Shown here: positions 50,060 through 58,007 of the stretch, one piece after another
How positions within the stretch are numbered: the first letter of the stretch is position 1
Layout of the letters: each line of letters opens with the position of its first letter
Assembly: GCF_023277115.1 (NCBI RefSeq)
Contig: NZ_JALQCS010000001.1
Coordinates: forward strand, 1,606,001 to 1,670,000
From: Acidithiobacillus acidisediminis
GTDB taxonomy: Bacteria > Pseudomonadota > Gammaproteobacteria > Acidithiobacillales > Acidithiobacillaceae
DNA: 64,000 nt
Direction: 5' to 3'
Notes under the pieces: generated by a model
Database searches by the model: none
What the model was told of the DNA's origin: nothing
What the model saw: the letters and a program-made list of their open reading frames with translations, nothing else
Translations under genes and position numbers: made by a program

Positions 50060-50926
50060 GTGTCCTTCATTTCTCGTCAGAGGCAACTGCTTCCCGTTCT
50101 GAGCCTGGTCCTCGGTGCTGCGCTGTGGGGCACCTATTGGTGGCCTTTACGTTTTTTTACGGTGCATGGCTTTGGTGGGCCTTGGCTCATTGTCGTGACC
50201 TATCTTTTCCTTGGTCTCGGCGGCGGCCTCTTGTTATGGTTTCGCGGTGCCGGGATTTGCTGGCGCAGCAGTTGGCGATCGCTCCTGCTTTTGGCCCTCT
50301 TTGGTGGTTGGACCAATGTGGCCTTCATGCTTGCTCTCTTCCGGGGTCAGGTCGTCATCGTTCTCCTGCTGTTCTATCTCTCCCCGGTATGGGCCGTATT
50401 CCTGGCGCGCCTCATTCTGCATGAGCAGATTGGCTGGCGTGGCGCGCTTGCGGTAGCGCTTGCGGTAAGTGGCACTGCACTGGTTGTGCTACAAGGGCAC
50501 GGGATTGGGCAGGACGCAGATCTGCTCACGCTGTTCTTTGCCGTCAGCAGCGGTTTTGCTTTTGCGTTGAGCAATATCGTGTTGCGCGGCGCGCAGGAGC
50601 TACCAGATCGAACCCGCGCCGTAGCAATTTGGTGGGGTTGCGCCATCATCGCCCTGGCCTTTGCGCTGCCCGAGAAATGGCCCAGCAATGCCCATTGGCC
50701 GGTGCTCTTCGTACCACTCTTCGCGTGGTTCTGGGTGGGTTTCGCCACGGTGAGTACCGTCTACGGCGTCAGTCGTCTACCCATTCGGCTCTCGGCCGTG
50801 ATCATGCCCATCGAAGTCATTGTTGGCGCCGTTTCGGCATGGATTTGGGCCGACGAGGCGATGACGATCATTGAAATCTTTGGCGCGATGCTGATTCTTT
50901 CTGCGTCCTTGGTGCAGTTAGGGTAG
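50060..50926 (+). CDS. EamA/DMT-family transporter
   Basis: A 288-residue ten-helix permease with two EamA repeats: LGAALWGTYWWPLRFFTVHG to VVLQGHGIG in the first half and FFAVSSGFAFALSNIVLRGA to ILSASLVQLG in the second. It has no His-rich tail and is only distantly like the EamA protein at 3844. The GTG at 50060 is the only suitable start near the first helix; its ribosome site is weak. It runs opposite to its neighbours, and the last 9 bases overlap the phosphatase gene. The substrate is unknown. Confidence 0.85.
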   Translation: MSFISRQRQLLPVLSLVLGAALWGTYWWPLRFFTVHGFGGPWLIVVTYLFLGLGGGLLLWFRGAGICWRSSWRSLLLLALFGGWTNVAFMLALFRGQVVIVLLLFYLSPVWAVFLARLILHEQIGWRGALAVALAVSGTALVVLQGHGIGQDADLLTLFFAVSSGFAFALSNIVLRGAQELPDRTRAVAIWWGCAIIALAFALPEKWPSNAHWPVLFVPLFAWFWVGFATVSTVYGVSRLPIRLSAVIMPIEVIVGAVSAWIWADEAMTIIEIFGAMLILSASLVQLG

Positions 50927-51580
50927 CAGGAGGCGGGAGCCTAATTTCCGGGAATCGCTGACGATTGCATCGGCCGCCCACGAGTCCGGCGGGTCGCTCT
51001 CCGGGCAATAACCCCAGGCAGCAGCCCAGGCGGGGCAGCCCGCTGCATGTGCAGCCTCGACATCGCGCCGATCATCGCCCAGGAATACGGTCTGCTGCGG
51101 CTGCGTATCAAGCGCACGTAAGGCGTATTGTACCGGCAAAGGGGAGGGTTTAGGCGCTGCTGTGGTATCACCGCCAACAACAATGGCCGGAGCGAAGGGT
51201 AGGGCGAGGGTATTGAGCAAATCCTGCGCCAGTTCTTCGGTTTTGTTGGTCACGATTCCCCAGGGAATGGCGCGCTTCTGCAGTTCCTGTAGAACTGTCA
51301 GAATTCCGGGAAAGAGCTTGCTTTGTTGATGCGCGCGCCGACGATAATGATCCAGGAACGCGAGCCGCAACTCCGCATACCCTGGTTCGTCGGTGCGGAT
51401 GCCAAACGCTGTGCCAAGCAGTCCAGGAGCACCATGGGATGCCATTTGCCGCATCATAGAAAAGGCAGGAATGTTCTGTCCACGTTCTGTGGCCAGGTCC
51501 TGAACGGCGCCAACCAAGTCCGGAGCGGTATCCACCAGGGTGCCATCAAGGTCAAAGAGCACTCCCTGCCAGCTTGTCAT
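50918..51580 (-). CDS. HAD phosphatase, phosphoglycolate/MurNAc-6-phosphate type (Gph/MupP-like)
   Basis: A 220-residue HAD hydrolase. It has the nucleophile motif GVLFDLDGTLVDTAPDLVGA, a helical cap, motif II GIVTNKTEELAQDLL and motif III/IV VFLGDDRRDVEAAHAAGCPA. Sequence alone suits phosphoglycolate phosphatase, but position after mtaD and ubiG matches the Pseudomonas operon where this gene is mupP, the N-acetylmuramate-6-phosphate phosphatase of wall recycling. Either product is possible, and a Calvin-cycle organism also needs Gph. ATG 51580 overlaps the ubiG stop by 4 bases, which fixes the start. Confidence 0.88.
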   Translation of the reverse strand: MTSWQGVLFDLDGTLVDTAPDLVGAVQDLATERGQNIPAFSMMRQMASHGAPGLLGTAFGIRTDEPGYAELRLAFLDHYRRRAHQQSKLFPGILTVLQELQKRAIPWGIVTNKTEELAQDLLNTLALPFAPAIVVGGDTTAAPKPSPLPVQYALRALDTQPQQTVFLGDDRRDVEAAHAAGCPAWAAAWGYCPESDPPDSWAADAIVSDSRKLGSRLLLP

Positions 51581-52284
51581 GTCGGCCTCCGACAGTGGCA
51601 GAGGTAATTGACGCTGACATCGTCCGTCAGGCAAGCGTTATGACGCCAAGGATCGTAGTGTAACCCGCGCACATCTTGTATGCGCAGACCAGCAGATCGG
51701 ACCATCTCGAGTAGTTCGCTGGGGCGCAGGAACTTCTCGTAGTCATGTGTTCCACGCGGTAGCAAACCCAGAATATATTCTGCCCCCACAATGGCATAGA
51801 GATAACTTTTCGGGTGTCTGTTCAAGGTCGAGAGGAAGACATTCCCACCGGGTTTGACGAGTTTGCCGCAAGCGGAGACGATGCTCGCGGGGTCCGGAAC
51901 ATGTTCCAACATCTCCATGCAAGTAACGACATCGTAGCTTGCGGGCTCGGCAGCGGCCAACTCCTCCACGGCAATCACGCGATACTGCAGCGTAACGGAT
52001 TCTTCCTGCGCATGGTGGCGGCCCGCCGCAATGGCGTCTTCGGCTAGGTCGATGCCCAGGACCTCGGCACCTTGCCGTGCCATGGCCTCGCTCAGGATAC
52101 CAGCACCGCAGCCCACATCCAGTATCCGTTTACCTCGTACACCGCCGGCGACGGATTGCTGCAGATATTCCAGACGCACCGGATTGATCTCGTGCAGCGT
52201 ATGCAGAGGTCCTTGAATATCCCACCAATCATTGGCTAATGATTGAAATTTTCGTATTTCGCCTGGATCCAGGTTGCTGCTCAT
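51577..52284 (-). CDS. ubiG: Ubiquinone biosynthesis O-methyltransferase
   Basis: A 235-residue SAM methyltransferase: EIRKFQSLANDWWDIQGPLH and LHEINPVRLEYLQQSVAGGV are the UbiG signature, ILDVGCGAGILSEAMARQGA is SAM motif I, and DVVTCMEMLEHVPDPASIVS motif III. It carries out both O-methylations of ubiquinone synthesis. ATG 52284 overlaps the mtaD stop by 4 bases, and the gene ends in a 4-base overlap with the phosphatase. Confidence 0.96.
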   Translation of the reverse strand: MSSNLDPGEIRKFQSLANDWWDIQGPLHTLHEINPVRLEYLQQSVAGGVRGKRILDVGCGAGILSEAMARQGAEVLGIDLAEDAIAAGRHHAQEESVTLQYRVIAVEELAAAEPASYDVVTCMEMLEHVPDPASIVSACGKLVKPGGNVFLSTLNRHPKSYLYAIVGAEYILGLLPRGTHDYEKFLRPSELLEMVRSAGLRIQDVRGLHYDPWRHNACLTDDVSVNYLCHCRRPT

Positions 52285-53612
52285 CCGTGCCCCCTTGCGA
52301 TGCGTTCTCCCCACTCCTGCGCTTGCTGCGCAAGATCCTGTTCATCCCAATCCTCGCCCTGGCCGTCGCGTATCTTTTGTATGCCTGCCACCCATACCGA
52401 GCGAATCTGGTCGCGGCTCGCACAGTACACCAGCTGCGAAAGAGGATCGTAGACTGGGCGAGTGGCCGGGTGATCCAAGGATACGGCAATACAATCGGCT
52501 GCTTTGCCAGGCTCGAGGCTGCCAATTTCCTCATCCCAATGGAGTGCCTTCGCGCCACCCAGCGTCGCCAGATACAAGGCCTGCTCTGCCGGCAGGGCAG
52601 TGGGATCGCCTGCATGCCCCTTGGCGAGCAGGGCAGCAGTACGCAGTTCTCCGAGCATGTCGAGGTCGTTATTGCTGGCCGCGCCATCGGTCCCGAGGCC
52701 AATGTTTTGTCCCTGTTCCAAAAGCGTTGCGATGGGCGCGATCCCGGAGGCCAACTTGAGGTTGGATTCCGGGCAATGGGCAATTTGTAACCCTGTTTCC
52801 TTGCAAAGAGCGAGGTCATTAACATCGAGCTGGGTCATGTGTACGGCAAGAAATTTGTGATCGAGCAGACCCAGATCGTGCAGGCGTCGCAGAGGACGCC
52901 GATCATCGCGAACCATGGCATCCTGGACTTCGCTTGCCGTTTCATGGACGTGCATCTGCAGGAAAACGCCTTGTTCCCTGGCCAGGGCGGCTGCCTCGCG
53001 CAAAGGGCCATCGCTCACCGTGTAGGGAGCGTGGGGGGCAATACTATGGCGCAGCAGGGGAGACTCACTCCTTGCGGCCAGATGCGACGCCGCTAGACGC
53101 AATGCATCTTCGGCGTTGCGGGTGTAAGTGGTAGGAAAGTCGATGATGACATGGCCAAGAACCATGCGCATCCCCATTTGCTGGGCAACATCCGCTGCCT
53201 CTTGCGGGAAAAAATACATGTCGTTGAAGCAGGTCGTGCCGCCGCGCAGCATTTCCGCGATCGCCAGACGGGTGCCCATACGCACAAAATCAGGGGCGAC
53301 GAAGCGCCCCTCTGCCGGCCAGATATGCTCTTGCAGCCAGACCATCAGCGGCAGGTCGTCGGCCAGGCCACGCAGAAGGGTCATGGCGGCGTGGGTGTGA
53401 ATATTGACAAAACCGGGCAGCAGGATTTGCTGTGGCAGGATATGCAGGAGCGCCTGCGGATAGCGTTCGCGTAAGGCCTTGTGCGTGTCGCGGGCGATGA
53501 TGCGACCATTTTGGATGGCGATGCCCTGTTGCGGAAAGACCCCTCTGGGCACGATCGGAATAAGCCAGTCCGGTAAGAGAAGTTCTACCTCAGAATGCGA
53601 ACGTTCCGCCAT
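52281..53612 (-). CDS. mtaD: MtaD-type amidohydrolase (methylthioadenosine/S-adenosylhomocysteine deaminase)
   Basis: A 443-residue TRZ/ATZ-family amidohydrolase. The metal ligands are in LLPGFVNIHTHAAMTLLRGL, FLQMHVHETASEV, HMTQLDVNDL with the HCPESNLKLASG loop, and IGLGTDGAASNNDLDML. Such enzymes deaminate S-adenosylhomocysteine, methylthioadenosine or adenosine; removal of SAH would favour the neighbouring methyltransferase. The start ATG 53612 has a strong GGGGAGG ribosome site that lies inside a stable hairpin. Confidence 0.9.
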   Translation of the reverse strand: MAERSHSEVELLLPDWLIPIVPRGVFPQQGIAIQNGRIIARDTHKALRERYPQALLHILPQQILLPGFVNIHTHAAMTLLRGLADDLPLMVWLQEHIWPAEGRFVAPDFVRMGTRLAIAEMLRGGTTCFNDMYFFPQEAADVAQQMGMRMVLGHVIIDFPTTYTRNAEDALRLAASHLAARSESPLLRHSIAPHAPYTVSDGPLREAAALAREQGVFLQMHVHETASEVQDAMVRDDRRPLRRLHDLGLLDHKFLAVHMTQLDVNDLALCKETGLQIAHCPESNLKLASGIAPIATLLEQGQNIGLGTDGAASNNDLDMLGELRTAALLAKGHAGDPTALPAEQALYLATLGGAKALHWDEEIGSLEPGKAADCIAVSLDHPATRPVYDPLSQLVYCASRDQIRSVWVAGIQKIRDGQGEDWDEQDLAQQAQEWGERIARGHG

Positions 53613-53617
53613 ATGAC

Positions 53618-53641
53618 CTCCCCGCTGAGATTTGCGGGGAG
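53618..53641 (-). promoter_or_regulatory. Hairpin covering the mtaD Shine-Dalgarno
   Basis: CTCCCCGC (53618-53625) and GCGGGGAG (53634-53641) form a perfect 8-bp stem with an 8-base loop in the mtaD leader. The 3' arm in the mRNA contains the GGGGAG of the ribosome site, 5 bases before ATG. No T-run follows, so it is not a standard terminator. It may limit translation of mtaD. Confidence 0.5.
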
Positions 53642-53664
53642 TGTAGCATCAACGAGCGGAAGTC

Positions 53665-54864
53665 TCAGCCCAGTCGTGCGCGTAGAGCCTCTGCATATGC
53701 CCAGACGGTTGCGGAGTAGTTGATGCTGGGGTTGTATCCCATGATGGCGTAAAAATTAGGGTAAGCGATGAAAAAGCGCTCCCCGCGTTCGGTGCGCAGC
53801 CGCAATATCCCTACGCGGGTATTGGCAGGAACCGGTGTCGGTTGCAGGGGCCGGATACCGGCCCGCTCGATTTCCTGCAAAGGATAGCGACCTTGCAGTA
53901 ACTGGTCCGCCTGTACGGTGCTACCGACCACCGCTTCGCGCAGTACCGGCTGACCCGGTTGCCAGCCATGGGCAAGGAAAAAGCGCGAGGTGGAAGCCAT
54001 GACATCCGGCACCGATCGCCAGAGATTGGGCGGGCTGCCGCCGGGTGGATCGTGCCATACCGCCCCATATTTCAGGTAACTACTGGCAAGGAACTGCGAC
54101 ATTCCCATCGCACCCGCCTCAGAGCCCCGCAGGGAGGATACGGGCACACTCAGTTGGTGTGCCAAACGAATCGTTTCCGCGCTCTGATACAAGAAAAATG
54201 CGCGACGAGCCGGCAATCCTAAAGCAAGAGATAAATTCGCGTCTAACACTGGGAAATTACCCTGGAAAGTGCCAAAACCGGTTTCAATGTTGAGAATTCC
54301 CAAGAGGATCTCTGGGGATACCCCATACCGGTCAGCAACTTGCGCGATGATATTGCGATGTTCCTGCCAGAATTCCATCCCGCGTTGCAGTCGGTCTGGG
54401 CGCAAAAATCGATCTCGGTAACGCCACCAGGGGTAGGGACGGAGGGGCTGCGCTGATGGAGGAGGGGGTGTCATCAACGCCAACGCGCGGGCATTGAACC
54501 GCGCATTGTACAGGGCTGGCAACACCCATTTTTCTGGCAAGTGATATTGGAGTTGCAGGGTACAGGCAAATTCCCGCAGTAAAGGCTGGTAGTTTGCTGG
54601 AAATCCAGGAAAGGACAGTGTCTGGGAACAGTCCACTTGGCGACGAAGGGAAAGTCGAGGTGCTGGGTTCTGCCGCGCAGTTTGCACTGTAGGGGGCTGA
54701 GGTAAGGTCGCCGCTGGCGCTGCCACCGCCACTTGTTCTGGGGGGATTTGCACTTGGTTGGCGCAGGCACCCAAAGCCAGTGTTACGGCCGTCACAAGGA
54801 GAATATGCACGCCCTGTCGCGCAGGGTCTATGCGGAGAAAGTTATTGATTGAGCACATGATCAT
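53665..54864 (-). CDS. mltB: Lytic murein transglycosylase B-type lipoprotein
   Basis: A 399-residue lipoprotein. The lipobox LALGAC gives an acylated Cys at about residue 34, followed by a Pro/Ala/Gln-rich linker. The SLT_2 catalytic domain has YGVSPEILLGILNIETGFGT with the catalytic Glu, NFPVLDANLSLA, and GSEAGAMGMSQFLASSYLKY. A C-terminal region with IAYPNFYAIMGYNPSINYSA is normal for MltB. It cleaves peptidoglycan from the outer membrane with formation of anhydro-muropeptides. Starts at 54864 or 54858 overlap the end of the NlpC/P60 gene by about 20 bases. Confidence 0.92.
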   Translation of the reverse strand: MIMCSINNFLRIDPARQGVHILLVTAVTLALGACANQVQIPPEQVAVAAPAATLPQPPTVQTARQNPAPRLSLRRQVDCSQTLSFPGFPANYQPLLREFACTLQLQYHLPEKWVLPALYNARFNARALALMTPPPPSAQPLRPYPWWRYRDRFLRPDRLQRGMEFWQEHRNIIAQVADRYGVSPEILLGILNIETGFGTFQGNFPVLDANLSLALGLPARRAFFLYQSAETIRLAHQLSVPVSSLRGSEAGAMGMSQFLASSYLKYGAVWHDPPGGSPPNLWRSVPDVMASTSRFFLAHGWQPGQPVLREAVVGSTVQADQLLQGRYPLQEIERAGIRPLQPTPVPANTRVGILRLRTERGERFFIAYPNFYAIMGYNPSINYSATVWAYAEALRARLG

Positions 54865-55447
54865 TCAAGGATTGCATGGCAAGGAGTTCCGTAGGCATCG
54901 GGCGACGAATGCCGTCGAGTCGTTGCGCCCAGTAGGGGTTGCGCAAACTCTGTACGGTGATGCCGGCATGCCGATTGAGGGCGCTGACAAATTGATCGCC
55001 ACCAATATAAATACCGACATGCGTAAAGGGTGCGCCCATGGTATCAAAAAAGACGAGGTCCCCTTTGCGAATGTGCGCAAAGCTGACCGAGGGTAGGGCC
55101 ATCGCTTGAGCGCGCGCGGTACGTGGCACCACAACGCCGGCTTCCTTCAGTACGTACTGAATGAGGCCACTACAGTCGAACCCGTGATGACGACTTTCTC
55201 CGCCCCAAACGTAGGGTTTTCCGATTTGCGCAATGGCATTAACCAATACCGCATCCAAGACCGTTGCTTCTCGTGGCGTGTTGTAATACGAGTAATTTTG
55301 GTATGGAGTGACCGTCGGTCCTTGTGCCGTCTGTTGCCAACCTCCACCCGTATCATACTCTGCACATCCGCCCAGCATGAGTGCGGAAAGTAAGAGGCCA
55401 AATCCAAGCTGCCGAGAGTACCTATCCACAGTTTTATCATTACGCAT
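54842..55447 (-). CDS. NlpC/P60-family peptidoglycan endopeptidase lipoprotein
   Basis: A 201-residue lipoprotein with lipobox SALMLGGC (Cys at about 28). The NlpC/P60 domain has IGKPYVWGGESRHHGFDCSG (catalytic Cys), GDLVFFDTMGAPFTHVGIYI (first catalytic His) and VSALNRHAGITVQ (third polar residue, His). It cuts peptide stems of peptidoglycan. It is followed at once by the MltB-type transglycosylase, so the pair attacks both glycan and peptide bonds from the periplasmic face of the outer membrane. Confidence 0.92.
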   Translation of the reverse strand: MRNDKTVDRYSRQLGFGLLLSALMLGGCAEYDTGGGWQQTAQGPTVTPYQNYSYYNTPREATVLDAVLVNAIAQIGKPYVWGGESRHHGFDCSGLIQYVLKEAGVVVPRTARAQAMALPSVSFAHIRKGDLVFFDTMGAPFTHVGIYIGGDQFVSALNRHAGITVQSLRNPYWAQRLDGIRRPMPTELLAMQSLNDHVLNQ

Positions 55448-55821
55448 GCCTTCATCCTGTTATCATCCCGGATCTTTGCTGATATATAGAGGAAAAGAAT
55501 TTTTTTGGCAACTGTATAGGAGATATTGTTCTGATCGTATTGCCGAGCACCGTAACGAGATACAACAGAATAATAATATTGAAGTTATGGTAGTACTGTA
55601 ACTTTATTTCTGGTGCAAAGAGATTGAATATTCTTTGCTGCGGGATGGGGTGGCTGCCATGGACACCATAATGGAAGCGCTGAGAGGTGATAGGGGGCGG
55701 ACCTAGCCTGTCGGTCCGTGCCGCATATATGATTTAACATAATAATTATTATACGACATTATGGCAACTGCTCGCTGCCTAGCCTATCTAGCCTTGTGTC
55801 ACCGCAACATAAGGCCAACGC
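55448..55821. other. AT-rich intergenic region with a 14-base palindrome
   Basis: No gene is seen. The region is much more AT-rich than the surroundings and should hold the promoter of the leftward NlpC/P60-mltB unit. ATAATAATTATTAT at 55739-55752 is a perfect palindrome; it resembles iron-box-like sequences only loosely and its role is unknown. Confidence 0.4.
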
Positions 55822-56223
55822 ATGAGAAATCCACGAATAGAGCTCCGGCAGTACGGAAACAACCTACAAATCATCATCAACATTCCCTGGGCAGAGATTC
55901 ATAAGCCCGCACCCATCCCTGCAGGAAGAAACCAGATCCTGCCATCTAGGAACATCTCAAGGCCCGAGTATGGGCAGCCTACCAGGACACCGGAAATGTC
56001 AGTGCGACCGCCAAGAAATGTCATTTCGTTTATCACATCGCCCATGAGATCTCCGTGCAGAAATTGCACGAGAGCGACGCGAAAAACGGATTAAAACAAA
56101 GACTAAGCATTGCAACTTCTCGCCAGAGGAGAATCTGCGCGAAGTGTCGCGGCCGTGGTCGGGAAAAGTGAGCGCACCCTCTATCGATGGATGAGAAATT
56201 CTGGCACGGCTCAACAAGCATAG
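55822..56223 (+). pseudogene. Remnant of a helix-turn-helix protein
   Basis: Three frames hold consecutive pieces of what seems to be one protein. The first frame (from ATG 55822) gives a short N-terminal part. A second frame has WAAYQDTGNVSATAKKCHFV, then HEISVQKLHESDAKNGLKQR. A third has QLLARGESARSVAAVVGKSE followed by RTLYRWMRN, which looks like a helix-turn-helix of the resolvase or transposase type, and stops at 56221. At least two frameshifts separate them. I read this as a decayed DNA-binding protein, perhaps from a mobile element. Confidence 0.45.
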
Positions 56224-56443
56224 CTTGCAGTCGCAATACTAGGCGAGCAAAGGTAGGGCCTATGGTCTCGTCGGCCTGAGAGAACGCCAAAAGAGATAGT
56301 GGCCAGATGCGATGCTCTCGACCGGCTACGCCAAGCCCCTGCCCCGCTAAGGTCTCGCCCGTTTGGGACTTCGTCGCCAACGGGACCGCACATTGAACTG
56401 GAGAAGCAACAGAGGAGCGGGCTAGGTTGTCGGGTCTGCCAAA

Positions 56444-56917
56444 CTAAGGGTAGCCTGTCCAGCGGGTGATGGAGCGCCCCTGATAGTGGCAAATCGGACC
56501 ACCGTCAACCGTCGCACAATCTCGAGCAGGAATCAGGACGGTAACATCCGCAGCCGTCTGTGCGACGTAATCCGGATGCCCCATATTGAATGTACCCACT
56601 AGGCGGAGCGTATTCGATGGAGGAAACGCGGCGGACGTGCCAGCAGGATAGTAGGGGTGGACCGGAACTGGATGATATTGCGCGGTGATCTTCTGATCCA
56701 CTTTGGCTATTTCATGTAAGAAGTACGACGCCAAGGCCAAACGGGCAACGAAAATCACGGCACCCAAAAGCAACAGCGTAAGCAGTACCGGCGCCCACGG
56801 AAACGGACGGCGAGAAGGTTGCTGCAAATAGATAGTGATATCGCCGCCAGTCGGAGACGGTGCAGGTTGATCAGACTGCCGCGCAGGTACGAAGAGCTGG
56901 TATTTGTCGTCTTCCAT
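56444..56917 (-). CDS. Hypothetical single-pass membrane protein
   Basis: A 157-residue protein that I do not recognise. It has a charged, Pro-rich N-terminal part (about 1-40), one hydrophobic helix (FPWAPVLLTLLLLGAVIFVA, about 45-65) and a C-terminal domain of about 90 residues. That domain includes SNTLRLVGTFNMGHPDYVAQ and a likely disulfide pair (RDCATVDGGPICHY). With the N-terminus inside, the C-terminal part would be periplasmic. ATG 56917 is preferred over 56932. A strong inverted repeat lies 35 bases upstream. Confidence 0.55.
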   Translation of the reverse strand: MEDDKYQLFVPARQSDQPAPSPTGGDITIYLQQPSRRPFPWAPVLLTLLLLGAVIFVARLALASYFLHEIAKVDQKITAQYHPVPVHPYYPAGTSAAFPPSNTLRLVGTFNMGHPDYVAQTAADVTVLIPARDCATVDGGPICHYQGRSITRWTGYP

Positions 56918-56951
56918 CGGTAACTCCCACACGCATCAAGCCATGAGTCGA

Positions 56952-56973
56952 GATTAGACCCGATTGTCTAATC
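56952..56973. promoter_or_regulatory. Perfect inverted repeat GATTAGAC-N6-GTCTAATC
   Basis: The two 8-base arms (56952-56959 and 56966-56973) are exact reverse complements separated by six bases, 35 bases before the hypothetical membrane-protein gene. There is no T-run, so a regulator-binding site is more likely than a terminator. The cognate regulator is unknown. Confidence 0.45.
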
Positions 56974-57067
56974 CTGCAAAATTGCACGCTGAAGGCCTCG
57001 ACTATCGAGCAGCTACCGCAAGACCCGCAATCGTGGACTGGCCAGGAATGGCGCCCAACCTTAGAAG

Positions 57068-57499
57068 TTACCCAGCCTTGCGCTGCGTGTCTGGTAAATA
57101 ATCTGTACTCTGCCGTGGGCACATGCTGCAACTAGCGCAAAAACTGGTGCGCGATCCGCTGGGTAGCAGGCAGAGCGGCAATACCGTCAGACGCTCGGAA
57201 TCTGAATATTCCTTGGGCACGGCACTCACTTGCTGCTTGATAACGAAGTTCAGGTAGTGCTCGACGGTCTCTACCGACAAATCGGCGACCTCCCCAACGC
57301 GCGCTTCAAGCCATTGACGAGCTTTATCTTTTCCAGAAAAGTGAATGATTAGATGCCGAAAAAGATCTGTTCCCAAGGAAATTGCCAAGGCTGGGCCACC
57401 CGATTCGCCACGATACTCGAGAAACACTCGAGAATTCTCCTCAGGCAGTGTGGCCTGTACCGTTGCCTCTTGTAATGCACGCTCGACCCCAGGTTCCAT
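57068..57499 (-). CDS. Hypothetical protein
   Basis: A possible 143-residue protein. The N-terminal two thirds look protein-like: ERALQEATVQATLPEENSRV, FLEYRGESGGPALAISLGTD and ARVGEVADLSVETVEHYLNF. The last 35 residues are Ser/Cys-rich and unlike the rest, so a frameshift near 57180 is possible. No domain, signal peptide or membrane helix is seen. Its reality is uncertain. Confidence 0.4.
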   Translation of the reverse strand: MEPGVERALQEATVQATLPEENSRVFLEYRGESGGPALAISLGTDLFRHLIIHFSGKDKARQWLEARVGEVADLSVETVEHYLNFVIKQQVSAVPKEYSDSERLTVLPLCLLPSGSRTSFCASCSMCPRQSTDYLPDTQRKAG

Positions 57500-57518
57500 G
57501 GACTGCCCCTCGCTCTGC

Positions 57519-57992
57519 TCAGCTTATCTTTCCAGTATAGCACCAGATCAGACGGATGTGTTGTCCATCCAAAAAAATAAATGCTTTTTGCTTCAATATA
57601 ATAGAGATCCGCATGGCCTCTGCCAGGGACAGATTTGCTACCCAGAAGTGCCTTTCCCACCAGACATCCGTGCCACCCCACATGGGTACAGCCGGATGAC
57701 CCGCAAGAGCTCGCAACAGGCGATGGTCCCACTTTCGATTCACGATTTCTGATCGTCGCTGCGATGCGGGATTCCAAGCGCTCAGGATAGCGCCGCGCCA
57801 GCGGGTTTTTTCATTGATGCGGAATACAATTCCTTTTTTATCAATAAAATAAATAGATCTTCTATATAATTTGTCGAGCGGCTCTGGATCTTGCCCTATG
57901 CCTTGAAAAGTCCGTTCTGATCCCCCTGCGCCGCGCGCTGACGGAGGCTTGTTTGGCGCAGCGGAGAGAAAGCGATAGCGTCTGTAGATCAA
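57519..57992 (-). CDS. Doubtful reading frame
   Basis: An open frame of 157 codons with unusual composition (many Arg, Trp and Ile) and AT-rich stretches. No motif or convincing ribosome site is seen. It may be spurious, and the region may simply be non-coding between the hypothetical gene and the AmpG-type permease. Confidence 0.18.
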   Translation of the reverse strand: MIYRRYRFLSAAPNKPPSARGAGGSERTFQGIGQDPEPLDKLYRRSIYFIDKKGIVFRINEKTRWRGAILSAWNPASQRRSEIVNRKWDHRLLRALAGHPAVPMWGGTDVWWERHFWVANLSLAEAMRISIILKQKAFIFLDGQHIRLIWCYTGKIS

Positions 57993-58007
57993 TGGGTTTC
58001 GGGCTGA

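Noticed and set aside
55739-55752. ATAATAATTATTAT considered as a Fur box
   Set aside because: It matches only the AT core and not the full 19-base consensus, and the adjacent genes have no iron link.
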